NCBI GenBank assembly: GCA_025359265.1
Contig: JANYHB010000062.1
Coordinates: 1 to 48,447 of the forward strand
Origin: Hyphomicrobiales bacterium
GTDB lineage: Bacteria > Pseudomonadota > Alphaproteobacteria > Rhizobiales > Aestuariivirgaceae
Direction: 5' to 3'
DNA: 48,447 bases
The first letter of the stretch is position 1; the number at the start of each line of letters is the position of its first letter. Shown in pieces: positions 16,101 through 25,047 of the stretch. The notes below the pieces were generated by a model. That model saw only the letters and a list, made by a program, of their open reading frames with translations. It did no database searches and was not told the origin of the DNA. Made by a program: the position numbers and the translations under genes.

Positions 16101-16772
16101 CCCTTTCGGCGCTCACTTTCACTTGGTTTGGTGGTGATGCTATTGACGGCGGTGATTTCCGTGTGGGCGGATTTGGCGTTCCGAAAGAGATTTTGGGGTG
16201 CTGCTATCTTGTTTTATTTTGCCATTGCAAGTTTGAGCGTGCCATCCATTGTCACCTCCCTTGGGCATCGCGCTGGAATTTCGTGTGGTGGATGATGTAT
16301 TGCACAAAACAATTCTTCCGCACTGGAACACGGGCATGGGGCTTTTCACCTCTGGCCTCGGTGCGCATTTAAGCTGGACGCTGCCATTCAACCTGCTCAT
16401 CATGTTTGCGATTTTCAATCGATTTGATAGCCGGTTAGAGGAAGCGGCGCGTGATCTTGGGGCAACGCCATGGCAAAGTTTTCGCTTTGTGATTTTGCCA
16501 ATCATCTTGCCTTCGGTGATCGGCATTGGGCTGTTCGGCTTTACCCTGTCTTGGGATGAGCTGGCGAGATCAAGCCAAGCCTTCAGCCCCGTGAACAGTT
16601 GCCGTTGGAGCTGCAGGGGCTGACGACAACTGTGACCAATCCCGATATCTACGCATTGGGCACGATGATTTCAGCCATTTCGTTCATTGTCATTGGTGTT
16701 GCTCTCAGTCTCATCATCATCTTGCAAAAAAGGCGTACGCGCCTCGGTTCGGATGCCGGCAAGGGTGTTTGA
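16101..16772 (+). pseudogene. Polyamine-type (PotC/YdcV-like) ABC permease, 5'-truncated with two frameshifts
   Basis: Three consecutive reading frames together give the C-terminal two thirds of an ABC permease. Frame one reads SPFRRSLSLGLVVMLLTAV to SIVTSLG; the second continues IALEFRVVDDVL through the EAARDLGATPWQSF loop that contacts the ATPase and GFTLSWDELARSSQA; the third continues LPLELQGLTTTVTNPDIYAL to the stop at 16770-16772. The first break looks like one extra G in GGG at 16263-16265. The second looks like one missing base near 16597. The 5' end is lost at the junction with urtD. No functional product is possible without frameshifting. Confidence 0.85.
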
Positions 16773-16776
16773 GGCC

Positions 16777-17510
16777 ATGCTAATTCATGTGGTCAATCCC
16801 ACACCACTCAATCAATGACTGATAAGATTGGCAGGGCGGCCGAGGCTGTTGCGGCCACTGGCGTCGATATTTTGATGACACAGCCTGATATGGGGCCGGT
16901 TTCTATCGAAGGCTACTACGATGAAGCCTTTTGCGTGCCTGGCATGCTGGCGCGCATTGTTGAGGCTGAAGCAAAAAATGTGGCGGGCCATATCATCGCC
17001 TGCTTTGATGATACCGGATTGGACGCTGCACGCTCAGTCGCCAAAGCTCCCGTGGTTGGCATTGGTGAAGCGGCCTTCCACGCTGCAGCCTTGGTAGCGG
17101 GGAAATTTTCGGTAATTACGACTCTCGGACGCTCTGTCGCTGCGATTGAGCATAATTTGGTGCGTTATGGTTTGGCCTCCCGTTGCCGCAAAGTGCGCGC
17201 GGCGGAGGTCCCGGTGCTCGCATTGGAAGATCCTCAGTCAGACGCCTACAGCAAGATTTCAGCGGAAATTAATTTAGCCCTGGAAGAAGACGGGTGTGAT
17301 GCCATTGTGCTCGGCTGTGCAGGAATGGCAGGCGTCGCGTGCGATTTGTCCGCCAAATATCAAGTGCCGGTTATTGATGGTGTAGCAGTTTCTGTTGGCC
17401 TGGTTCAAATGCTTCACCAAGCTGGCATTAAAACCTCGAAACACGGTTGTTACGCCTCGCCGCTTCCCAAATCATACAGGGGAGAACTTTCTCGATATGC
17501 GCCCAGATGA
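16777..17510 (+). pseudogene. Asp/Glu-hydantoin racemase family gene with an N-terminal frameshift
   Basis: From ATG 16777 the frame reads MLIHVVNP and then stops after 13 codons. Inserting one base near 16801 restores NPNTT, the family's N-terminal ligand loop, and runs into the remaining frame (MTDKIGRAAEAV onward) to 17510. The body keeps GPVSIEGYYDEA, the first active-site cysteine region AGHIIACFDDTGLDAAR, the second in VLGCAGMAG and the ending KTSKHGCYASPLPKSY, typical of hydantoin racemase. The body frame alone (ATG 16815, 231 residues) lacks the first strand and ligand loop. The lesion is a single base, so decay is recent or the base call is wrong. It follows the permease stop by four bases, suggesting one former operon. 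Confidence 0.8.
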
Positions 17511-17767
17511 ATTTTATCCCATACAATTTGGATATGATATTTTTATGAATTGGCTCCATAGCGATTTTAATGTAACAGATTGATTTTCCGCACTATTCTC
17601 ATTGATTGTGCGGTTGAAGAACCTCCGAAATATTAATGACACTTCGCTTGTCAAATCTAAAATCCAGCCGCATAAACCTGAGCAAGCGAGAGCGCACAGT
17701 TAATACTGCATGCCAATGACTTGCGTGAGTTGTCGCGCAAATCCAAGTTTGGGGTAATAAAATAAAT
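17511..17767. other. Intergenic region before glpD
   Basis: This 257-base stretch is AT-rich compared with its neighbours and holds no gene I can recognise. It should contain the promoter of the glycerol genes. A weak purine run GGGG (17751-17754) lies 13 bases before the presumed first codon of glpD. No convincing operator or terminator was seen. Confidence 0.5.
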
Positions 17768-19270
17768 ACGATTTATGATCTTTTTATTATTGGCGGAGGT
17801 ATTAATGGCTGCAGCATTGCGCGCGATGCAGCCGGGCGCGGCCTAACTGTGTTTTTGGCTGAAATGAACGACCTTGCATCGGGAACATCATCAGCCTCGA
17901 CCAAATTGATCCATGGTGGTTTGCGTTATCTTGAGCTTTATGAATTTCGTCTGGTGCGCGAAGCCTTGCTGGAGCGTGAGGTGCTTCTGAAGTCAGCCCC
18001 GCATATCATCTGGCCGTTGCGCTTTATTTTGCCACATCATCAGGGCTTGCGACCGCGCTGGTTGATCAGACTGGGGCTATTTCTCTACGATCATCTGGGT
18101 GGCCGTCATATTTTGCCCCCCTCCCGCAGTGTTGATCTCACCAAAGATGAGACAGGAAGGCCCCTCAAGGAGGAATATACAAATGCATTTGCATATTCTG
18201 ATTGCTGGGTGGAAGATTCGCGTTTTGTTGTTTTAAACGCTCGTGATGCGGCAAACAGAGGCGCAACAATTCGTACACGCACGAAGGTAATTTCAGCCCT
18301 CAGCGAGAGTGGAATATGGATCATTGAAATTAACAACGCAGAGGGTGAACTTGAAACCGTATGCGCCAAAGTTCTCGTTAATGCCGCCGGTCCATGGGTG
18401 GGCGACGTTTTGCGCAATGTCGTCGGAAGCAACGATCCTGACAAAATTCGTCAAGTCAAAGGCAGCCATATCGTGGTTGATAGGCTTTATGATCATGATC
18501 AATGTTATATCTTTCAAAATGCCGATGGTCGCATATGCTTTGCCATTCCGTATGAGACAAATTTCACGCTCATTGGAACCACAGACGAAGACCATCATGG
18601 TGATCCCGGCAAAGCTGAAATTACTGAAGCGGAAATGGATTACTTGCTTGGCGCGGTTAGCGAATACTTTAAAAGGCAAGTTACCCGAAGTATGGTTCGG
18701 TGGTCTTATTCCGGCATACGCCCGCTTTATGATGATGGCGCCAGCAAAGCACAGACGGCCACGCGCGATTATATTTTAAAGTTGGATCGTCTCGAAGGCC
18801 ATGCACCTTTGCTCTCGGTTTTCGGTGGCAAGATTACGACTTCACGCAAGCTCGCTGAAAATGCATTGGCAAAGCTGGCCCCGTTTTTTCCAAATGCGAA
18901 AGGACCATGGAACCGTGATGCGGCTTTGCCTGGTGGCGATTTGCAAGTGGCGGAAGTGCCCAATTATATTTTGGAAAAGCAGAAGGCTTATTCATTTTTG
19001 AAGCCTGCGAATGTTCTGCGCTTATTCAAGGCTTATGGCACAGATATCGATAAGCTAATGAATGGCGCGCGCTTTGGGCGAGATTTGGGCATTTTTTTTG
19101 GCCCGATCAGTGAGCGCGAAATCGAGTATCTGCGCGAGCATGAATGGGCGGTGACCGCGGATGACATTCTATGGCGACGCTCCAAACTTGGCCTTCATAT
19201 GAGCGTCGCCGAACAAGCTGCCCTGCGTAACTATTTGGACGGAATTCAGCCAAAGAAGGCTGTGAATTAA
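17768..19270 (+). CDS. glpD: Glycerol-3-phosphate dehydrogenase (FAD), start codon apparently ACG
   Basis: GlpD oxidises glycerol 3-phosphate to dihydroxyacetone phosphate at the inner membrane and passes electrons to quinone. The frame contains the FAD loop IIGGGINGCSIARDAAGRG, the ASGTSSASTKLIHGGLRYLE block, NAAGPWVGD, and SVFGGKITTSRKLAE, and is about 500 residues, the usual size. The open frame runs from an in-frame stop at 17726, but there is no ATG, GTG or TTG before the FAD loop. Codon 17768-17770 is ACG exactly where GlpD proteins start (M-IYDLFIIGGG), so the ATG appears mutated. ATT at 17771 is another possible rare start. The next standard start, GTG 17849, would delete the FAD loop. 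glpK follows by nine bases. Confidence 0.85.
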   Translation, partial: TIYDLFIIGGGINGCSIARDAAGRGLTVFLAEMNDLASGTSSASTKLIHGGLRYLELYEFRLVREALLEREVLLKSAPHIIWPLRFILPHHQGLRPRWLIRLGLFLYDHLGGRHILPPSRSVDLTKDETGRPLKEEYTNAFAYSDCWVEDSRFVVLNARDAANRGATIRTRTKVISALSESGIWIIEINNAEGELETVCAKVLVNAAGPWVGDVLRNVVGSNDPDKIRQVKGSHIVVDRLYDHDQCYIFQNADGRICFAIPYETNFTLIGTTDEDHHGDPGKAEITEAEMDYLLGAVSEYFKRQVTRSMVRWSYSGIRPLYDDGASKAQTATRDYILKLDRLEGHAPLLSVFGGKITTSRKLAENALAKLAPFFPNAKGPWNRDAALPGGDLQVAEVPNYILEKQKAYSFLKPANVLRLFKAYGTDIDKLMNGARFGRDLGIFFGPISEREIEYLREHEWAVTADDILWRRSKLGLHMSVAEQAALRNYLDGIQPKKAVN

Positions 19271-19279
19271 GGAGGGCCG

Positions 19280-20764
19280 ATGTCTCGTCATATCCTGGCC
19301 ATTGATCAAGGCACAACGTCTTCGCGCGCGCTGGTTTTTGATCTAAAACTCGCGGTAAAAGGAGCCAGCCAGCAAGAGTTCAAACAGTACTATCCTTCTT
19401 CTGGCCATGTTGAACATGACCCTGAAGAAATTTGGCGTGGCGTTCTGGCCACCTGTCATGCGGCGATCAAAAAAGCGAAAATCAAAGGGTCTCAGATCAG
19501 GTCAATCGGCATCACCAATCAGCGCGAAACCGTGGTTCTGTGGAACCGCAAAACTGGCAAGGTTTTGCACCGGGCAATCGTTTGGCAGGATCGGCGCACT
19601 GCTGATTTTTGCCAAGAATTAAAGCAGCGCGGGTTGGAGAAGCGGTTCGCTGAGAGCACGGGGCTTTTGCTAGACCCTTATTTTTCTGGCACGAAATTAG
19701 CTTGGCTGCTCGAGCATGTTAAAGATGCTCGGGCGAAAGCTGAGGCCGGAGAACTTTGTTTCGGCACCATCGATAGTTTTCTGATTTGGCGGCTGACTGG
19801 CGGCAAGGTGCATGCAACTGACGCTACCAACGCATCGCGCACTTTGCTGTTCAACATACACACAGGAATGTGGGATGATGAGTTGTTGCGGATCCTGAAT
19901 ATACCGCACAGCGTTTTGCCTGAGGTTAAAAATTGCGCGGATGACTTTGGCGTGACTGCTGCCAGGTTTCTGGGCGCAGAAATTCCAATTGGCGGCGTGG
20001 CGGGTGATCAACACGCCGCACTTATTGGCCAAGCATGTTTCAAACCGGGCATGATAAAATCCACCTATGGCACGGGTTGCTTTGCCATGCTCAATACCGG
20101 CGAGGATGCGGTGACCTCACATAATCGATTGCTTACCACCATTGCCTATCAATTGGGCGGAAAGCGCACTTATGCCTTGGAAGGCTCTATTTTCATTGCT
20201 GGTGCAGCCGTGCAATGGTTGCGTGATGGGCTTAAAGTGATGAAGAAAGCTTCCGATGCCGGTGGTTTGGCCAAGGCCGCTGATGCCAGCCAGAACGTTT
20301 ATCTCGTTCCGGCTTTTGTGGGTTTAGGCTCGCCTTATTGGAATCCTAATGTGCGTGGGGCACTTTTTGGATTAACGCGGGGAACAACAAACAAGGAGTT
20401 GGCGCGCGCCGCCCTCGAAGCCGTTTGCTATCAGACATGTGATTTGCTGAACGCGATGAAGAAGGACTGGCCGCAGGCCGCTAATATCGTTCTTCGCGTT
20501 GATGGCGGCATGACAGCTTCGGATTGGACCATGCAAAACCTTGCGAATTTTATCGATGCACCCGTGGATCGGCCGGTGATTCTCGAAACAACAGCCCTTG
20601 GCGCTGCCTATCTCGCGGGGTTGCAGGCGGGCCTGTTGCCGCCGCCAGATGTGATTGCCAAACGCTGGAGGCGAGACAAACGATTTACGCCAAAGATGGC
20701 TGCCAGCGAACGCGAGGCCAAATTGGCGGGCTGGGCCGATTGTATTCGCAAGCTTCTGGCCTAG
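19280..20764 (+). CDS. glpK: Glycerol kinase
   Basis: GlpK phosphorylates glycerol with ATP to glycerol 3-phosphate, the substrate of the GlpD encoded just upstream. The 494-residue product has the FGGY-family phosphate loop [15 protein letters not shown] at the N-terminus, [28 protein letters not shown], and the C-terminal FGGY signature region [15 protein letters not shown]. Length is standard. AAGGAGG lies four bases before the ATG. With glpD lacking a normal start, this gene may be the better translated of the two. Other FGGY kinases were considered, but the motifs are those of glycerol kinase. Confidence 0.95.
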   Translation: MSRHILAIDQGTTSSRALVFDLKLAVKGASQQEFKQYYPSSGHVEHDPEEIWRGVLATCHAAIKKAKIKGSQIRSIGITNQRETVVLWNRKTGKVLHRAIVWQDRRTADFCQELKQRGLEKRFAESTGLLLDPYFSGTKLAWLLEHVKDARAKAEAGELCFGTIDSFLIWRLTGGKVHATDATNASRTLLFNIHTGMWDDELLRILNIPHSVLPEVKNCADDFGVTAARFLGAEIPIGGVAGDQHAALIGQACFKPGMIKSTYGTGCFAMLNTGEDAVTSHNRLLTTIAYQLGGKRTYALEGSIFIAGAAVQWLRDGLKVMKKASDAGGLAKAADASQNVYLVPAFVGLGSPYWNPNVRGALFGLTRGTTNKELARAALEAVCYQTCDLLNAMKKDWPQAANIVLRVDGGMTASDWTMQNLANFIDAPVDRPVILETTALGAAYLAGLQAGLLPPPDVIAKRWRRDKRFTPKMAASEREAKLAGWADCIRKLLA

Positions 20765-20854
20765 TGTCACTGATAAATGGTTTAACTTGGTGCTGACTTG
20801 GGGCTTTGGCTCTGCTAAGCAGCTTCTCAGTGAAAACATGGGAAATGGTGGATC

Positions 20855-21508
20855 ATGAAATTCTTTGTAGACACTGCCAATGTCAGCGAAATTCAAGAGC
20901 TGAGTGACTATGGTTTGGTTGATGGTGTGACGACCAACCCCTCACTGATTGCCAAATCGGGGCGCAACTTCAAAGAGGTTGTGGCCGAAATTTGCAAGAT
21001 CGTTTCAGGCCCGGTTTCTGCCGAAGTGGCGGCGCTGGACTATGATGGAATGATTGCTGAGGGCACCGTTCTATCGAAGATCGCGCCGAATATCGTTGTG
21101 AAATTGCCACTCACCCTGATCGGCCTGAAAGCTTGCCGCGCATTCGTAAGCCAAGGCGTAAAAACGAATGTAACATTGTGCTTCTCACCCAACCAAGCCC
21201 TACTGGCTGCGAAGGCCGGTGCAACCTACATCTCGCCATTTCTTGGGCGGCTAGATGATATCCACCTCGACGGCGTTCAGTTAATCCGCGACATTCGAAA
21301 GATTTACGATAACTACCAGTTCAAAACGCAAATTTTATCGGCTTCTGTGCGCACGGCCAATCATGTCAAAGAAGTGGCGCTGGCAGGTTCTGACGTCGCC
21401 ACAGTTCCAGCTGCCGTGATAAAAGGCCTGGCCAATCACGTTCTGACGGATAGGGGCTTGGAGCAATTCGTCAAGGATTGGAAATCAACTGGGCAATCTA
21501 TTCTTTAA
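20855..21508 (+). CDS. Transaldolase/fructose-6-phosphate aldolase family protein
   Basis: The 217-residue product is a small class I aldolase (MipB/TalC/Fsa group). It begins [16 protein letters not shown], has [14 protein letters not shown], the Schiff-base lysine Lys83 in [28 protein letters not shown] and [10 protein letters not shown]. Members either transfer a dihydroxyacetone unit between sugar phosphates (transaldolase) or split fructose 6-phosphate to dihydroxyacetone and glyceraldehyde 3-phosphate. Sequence alone does not decide. It lies 90 bases after glpK on the same strand, so dihydroxyacetone or triose phosphate metabolism is a plausible shared theme. A GGTGG run precedes the ATG. 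Confidence 0.9.
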   Translation: MKFFVDTANVSEIQELSDYGLVDGVTTNPSLIAKSGRNFKEVVAEICKIVSGPVSAEVAALDYDGMIAEGTVLSKIAPNIVVKLPLTLIGLKACRAFVSQGVKTNVTLCFSPNQALLAAKAGATYISPFLGRLDDIHLDGVQLIRDIRKIYDNYQFKTQILSASVRTANHVKEVALAGSDVATVPAAVIKGLANHVLTDRGLEQFVKDWKSTGQSIL

Positions 21509-21518
21509 TATACGGCGT

Positions 21519-22634
21519 CTACATTCCAGTTGGCCCGCTGCCGCTGGCTAATGCATAACACATGATTGCGCCCATCGAGAATATGGCCAAGCCGCCAGCG
21601 ATACGCAGTGCAGCGTTCAAGCCACTGAGCCAGTTGCCATTGCGATCAAACAGCCGGGTCGCAAGTCTTCGAGAATAGACCGCGAGCGAGGCGATGGCGG
21701 AAACCGTTATGAACGTGCCTAACGCCATAATGAAGGTGGCCAGCACACCGGCCCAATAAATCCCTTGGGCAGAAGCAAACAGCAGAACCAGAATGGCACC
21801 CATGCAGGGGCGCAAACCAGCAGCAAGAGTGAGCGAAGCGGCCTTGCGCAGTGACCAATCGCCCGAGACTTCTGTGGCAGCAGGCAGATGAACATGTTCA
21901 CAACCACAGTCAGGGCCATGCTCATGGGTTGAACCAGCAGCGAATTGAGCAACTGGATTGACAATCACAAAGTTCTGCCCAACCGCGCGGCCGCCAGCAG
22001 ATGCGAAATGCGGCGCATGTATGCGCAAATTCCTTGCCTTGGTGAAAATTGGGCGCAGCCCCGTCCAAAACAGGTAAAGGCCGACAGCTGCAATCATGAA
22101 ATAACTAGCAGCTTCAAATCCATTGGCCGCCGATCTTGCAGCGGTAGCAGCGCCGGAAAACAGCAGCAACACGGCAGATACAATGATAACCGCCACGGCG
22201 GCTTGCAGCATGGCGCTGAAGAACGCCAATAGAACTCCGCGGCGCAATTGGCTTTCAGTTGCCAAAACCCAACCGGAAATGACGGCCTTGCCATGGCCCG
22301 GCCCGGCCGCGTGAAATACACCATAGGCAAAACTGAGCAGCAAGAGCATGAGAGCTGCAGATATGGGTTGTTTGCCGCCAACACCACGCAAAGCGCCTGC
22401 CATTGACGAATAAAAATTTTGCTGTTCATCGCGCAACCAAATTACCGGGTCTTCGAGGAAGGGTGTAACACGAATTGTTCCATCAACGTTGCGCGGGGGC
22501 ACCATCAAATGGCGATTGGAAAGTTTGGTGGATGTTGCCTCTGGCGCCGTTTGAGCCTGAACCTCAGCAGAGTGTAAGCACACGCACATCAGCAATAGCG
22601 CCACGTAGGATGCCATTATTCTCAAGACGCACAT
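21519..22634 (-). CDS. ZevB-like NicO-family metal transporter
   Basis: The 371-residue membrane protein begins with a signal-like segment and a periplasmic part of about 60 residues. It then has six or so helices with the NicO/RcnA-family motif HAAGPGHGKAVISGW in the first, a cytoplasmic or periplasmic histidine cluster (THEHGPDCGCEHVH, before LPAATEVSG), and AAGLRPCMGAILVLLFA. NicO proteins move nickel, cobalt or zinc. Next to a DUF1007 protein and zinc uptake genes, it best fits ZevB of the ZevAB zinc system described in Haemophilus. ATG 22634 follows TGAGG by four bases and overlaps zevA by 13 bases; ATG 22616 is an alternative. Confidence 0.82.
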   Translation of the reverse strand: MCVLRIMASYVALLLMCVCLHSAEVQAQTAPEATSTKLSNRHLMVPPRNVDGTIRVTPFLEDPVIWLRDEQQNFYSSMAGALRGVGGKQPISAALMLLLLSFAYGVFHAAGPGHGKAVISGWVLATESQLRRGVLLAFFSAMLQAAVAVIIVSAVLLLFSGAATAARSAANGFEAASYFMIAAVGLYLFWTGLRPIFTKARNLRIHAPHFASAGGRAVGQNFVIVNPVAQFAAGSTHEHGPDCGCEHVHLPAATEVSGDWSLRKAASLTLAAGLRPCMGAILVLLFASAQGIYWAGVLATFIMALGTFITVSAIASLAVYSRRLATRLFDRNGNWLSGLNAALRIAGGLAIFSMGAIMCYALASGSGPTGM

Positions 22635-23296
22635 GTTACCTCAACGGGCTGAGCAAACAGGCCGCCAAAATCCTCGCCATTTTCCGGCTTCCAGGTTTTA
22701 TCTTTGGTTGAAAGCATTTGCTTGGTTTGATTGATTTGCGCATCTGTGGTGGCGGGTTTCAGTTCCGCTTTGCAGCCTTGGCCCAGCGGTTTTGAAATCA
22801 ACAGTGGCTTCTCTGCAACGTATTCAAAATCAATGAAAAACTCTGGATCGTAAACCTTCAGGGTAATGGCACCGCCATGCGGATCCAGAGGGGTTTCCAG
22901 GGGCACCGTGAAAAGCAAGGTTAACCTTCCATCCTTCACATTGTAGGTCTGCAAACCATCAGTTGGCTTGTCGATCTTTTGTAATGCGCCATTGGCGCGA
23001 AAGAAAATGAAATAGCCGTAACCCGAAAGCGCATCGAGATTTTCTGCTGTTAATTTTTCCAAATCAGCCGAATCGTAGCTGCCATCAGGTTTGGCCTTGA
23101 ACCCGTCCAGCGCATCTTTTGCGTAAACCTTGTCAGTGGTCCATTGAACGCGCACCCCCGCCACCAGTCCGGCATCAGAAATTACCAGCTGCGAGCGCAT
23201 GTCGGCCCACACGTGAGGATGGGCATTGCCGATGGCGGGCCAACACCCGCCAGCAAGACTTAACGCAAGTGTCGTAATGGGGATTATTTTATTCAA
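22622..23296 (-). CDS. ZevA-like periplasmic DUF1007 protein
   Basis: The 224-residue product has a signal peptide (NKII start, hydrophobic core to about residue 25), then HPHVWADMRSQLVI, the conserved metal-ligand-like start of DUF1007 proteins. It continues with the YFIFFRANG and FDFEYV-like segments (YDPEFFIDFEYV). DUF1007 proteins accompany NicO permeases, and the pair ZevA-ZevB is needed for zinc acquisition in Haemophilus influenzae. Here it lies directly after znuA (stop and start adjacent) and overlaps zevB, so it is part of the zinc operon. Direction of metal transport is inferred. Confidence 0.83.
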   Translation of the reverse strand: MNKIIPITTLALSLAGGCWPAIGNAHPHVWADMRSQLVISDAGLVAGVRVQWTTDKVYAKDALDGFKAKPDGSYDSADLEKLTAENLDALSGYGYFIFFRANGALQKIDKPTDGLQTYNVKDGRLTLLFTVPLETPLDPHGGAITLKVYDPEFFIDFEYVAEKPLLISKPLGQGCKAELKPATTDAQINQTKQMLSTKDKTWKPENGEDFGGLFAQPVEVTCAS

Positions 23297-24190
23297 TCAA
23301 CTTCCCGCCATCGCTGCAATTAAAAGTTCGGCATTATGCTTTACCATTTCAAGATAAGTGCCACCACCCTCGGCAGGCTGGGACAATGCATCGGCAAAAA
23401 GCATGCCGCCGGGTTTCACCCCCGTTTCCAGGGCAATCTGATCAATCAAGCGCTGGTCTGACATATTTTCAAGAAACAACGCTGACGTTCCACTCTGCTT
23501 CACCTGGCGCACCAGTTTTGCCAAATCGGCTGCAGAAGGTTCGCTGTCTGTCGACATGCCCTCGGCCGCCAGAAAGCGAATGCCGTAAGCAGAGCCGAAA
23601 TAAGCAAAGGCATCGTGAGTGGTGATCACCAGTCGACGCGCCTCTGGAATCTGCGCGAAGCGTTGATGCAGGCTGTCGTCAAGCGTTTGAATTTTTGCGC
23701 CATAGACCTCCACATTGCTGCGGAAAACCGCGCAATCTTCAGGATCAACATTGCATAAGCCATCTGCCACATTGCGGGCATAAATAAGGCCATTGGCGGG
23801 GTTTTGCCACGCGTGTGGATCAGGAATTTGTTGCCCGCCTTCGTCCAGCTTCCGAGACTCGATGCCGTTGCTGGCTGCTACCACTTCTGCCTTGGTCGCA
23901 GAAGCTTGAATCAGCTTCTCCATCCACCCTTCGAAACCGAGACCATTGACAATGACGATGTCGGCCTTACCCAATGTAGCAGCAGCCTGCGGCCTGGGTT
24001 CAAAAACATGCGTATCCTCATTGCGGCCTACCAAAGAAGTAACCACCACATGATCGCCGCCAACTTGCTCTACTATATCTGCCAGGATTGAAAAACTCGC
24101 GACGGCATGAAGTTGTTTGGCCTGAGCATAGCAGACATTCCAGAACAGAGACGCAGCGACAACGATCAAAAATTGTGAAATTTTCTTCAT
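23297..24190 (-). CDS. znuA: Zinc ABC transporter substrate-binding protein
   Basis: This is a cluster A-I periplasmic binding protein, 297 residues, with a signal peptide ending near residue 24 (FWNVCYAQA). Metal-ligand candidates are His in NEDTHVFEPRP, His in IPDPHAWQNP, His in VITTHDAFAYF and Asp/Glu in STDSEPSAADL. The loop between the first two is short and has no histidine-rich stretch, unlike many ZnuA proteins. ATG 24190 follows GAGGAAG by six bases and overlaps the znuB stop (ATGA); the longer frame to 24388 lies in znuB. Zinc specificity comes from the Zur and ZnuBC context. Confidence 0.9.
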   Translation of the reverse strand: MKKISQFLIVVAASLFWNVCYAQAKQLHAVASFSILADIVEQVGGDHVVVTSLVGRNEDTHVFEPRPQAAATLGKADIVIVNGLGFEGWMEKLIQASATKAEVVAASNGIESRKLDEGGQQIPDPHAWQNPANGLIYARNVADGLCNVDPEDCAVFRSNVEVYGAKIQTLDDSLHQRFAQIPEARRLVITTHDAFAYFGSAYGIRFLAAEGMSTDSEPSAADLAKLVRQVKQSGTSALFLENMSDQRLIDQIALETGVKPGGMLFADALSQPAEGGGTYLEMVKHNAELLIAAMAGS

Positions 24191-25047
24191 GAAAACTTCC
24201 TCTCGACATGTGATGGGAAGTCTCGACGAGAAAACAGCAGCGAGGCGATATAAACTACGCCCGTCGTCAGAATAATGGCGGGGCTTGATGCGATGTTGAA
24301 ATGATAAGACAGCACCAGCCCGACATATCCCGAGACCACCCCGATGAGGGATGCCAACAAGCACATCGTTTCCACACGCACAGTCCAAAAGCGTGCGGTG
24401 GCCGCTGGCAATATCATCAGCCCTACTGAAAGCAATGTTCCGAGCGCATTAAATCCAGCCACCAGGTTGAGCACAACCAGTGCCAGAAATGTAAAATGAA
24501 CAACTGGGCCAAAGTTGCTGACAGAGCGCAGGAACAATGGATCGAGGCATTCCGCAATCAAGGCACGCCACACACCGGCCAGCACGATCAATGTGAGGCT
24601 GGATACGCCGGTTATTAAAACCAGACTTTGATTATTGAGCGCCAACACGGTGCCAAACAGGATATGCACCAAATCAACTGATGAACCACGCGCAGAAATT
24701 AACGCTACACCACAGGCCAACGAAATCAAATAAAACGCAGCAAGACTGCTGTCTTCACGTTGGATTGTATTGCGCGAAACCAGGCCGGCCAGCAAGGCAA
24801 CCGCAAGGCCAGCAACCAAACCACCAATCGTCATCGGCAAAATTGATAGACCAAACATGAGAAAAGCGCCAGCAACACCCGGCAGAATGGCGTGCGACAT
24901 GGCATCGCCGGCCAAACTCATCCGGCGCAGGATCATGAACACACCGATTGGGCAAGAACTGACACTCAGCGCCACTGTGCCAACCAAAGCCTTGCGCATG
25001 AAAACGAGTTCCGCAAAGGGAGCTATAAGGAGATCGTATAACGTCAT
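24187..25047 (-). CDS. znuB: Zinc ABC transporter permease
   Basis: The 286-residue inner-membrane permease of the ABC-3 family carries about eight helices. It has family segments RRMSLAGDAMSHAILPGVAGAF near the N-terminus, AAFYLISLACGVALISARGSS, and LGTLLSVGLMILPAATARFW late in the protein. It forms the channel of the ZnuABC importer. It overlaps znuC upstream and znuA downstream by four bases each, so the three subunits are translated as a tight unit. Confidence 0.92.
   Translation of the reverse strand: MTLYDLLIAPFAELVFMRKALVGTVALSVSSCPIGVFMILRRMSLAGDAMSHAILPGVAGAFLMFGLSILPMTIGGLVAGLAVALLAGLVSRNTIQREDSSLAAFYLISLACGVALISARGSSVDLVHILFGTVLALNNQSLVLITGVSSLTLIVLAGVWRALIAECLDPLFLRSVSNFGPVVHFTFLALVVLNLVAGFNALGTLLSVGLMILPAATARFWTVRVETMCLLASLIGVVSGYVGLVLSYHFNIASSPAIILTTGVVYIASLLFSRRDFPSHVERKFS

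Noticed and set aside
17849-17851. GTG as glpD start
   Set aside because: It would remove the FAD-binding loop that is clearly encoded in frame just upstream.
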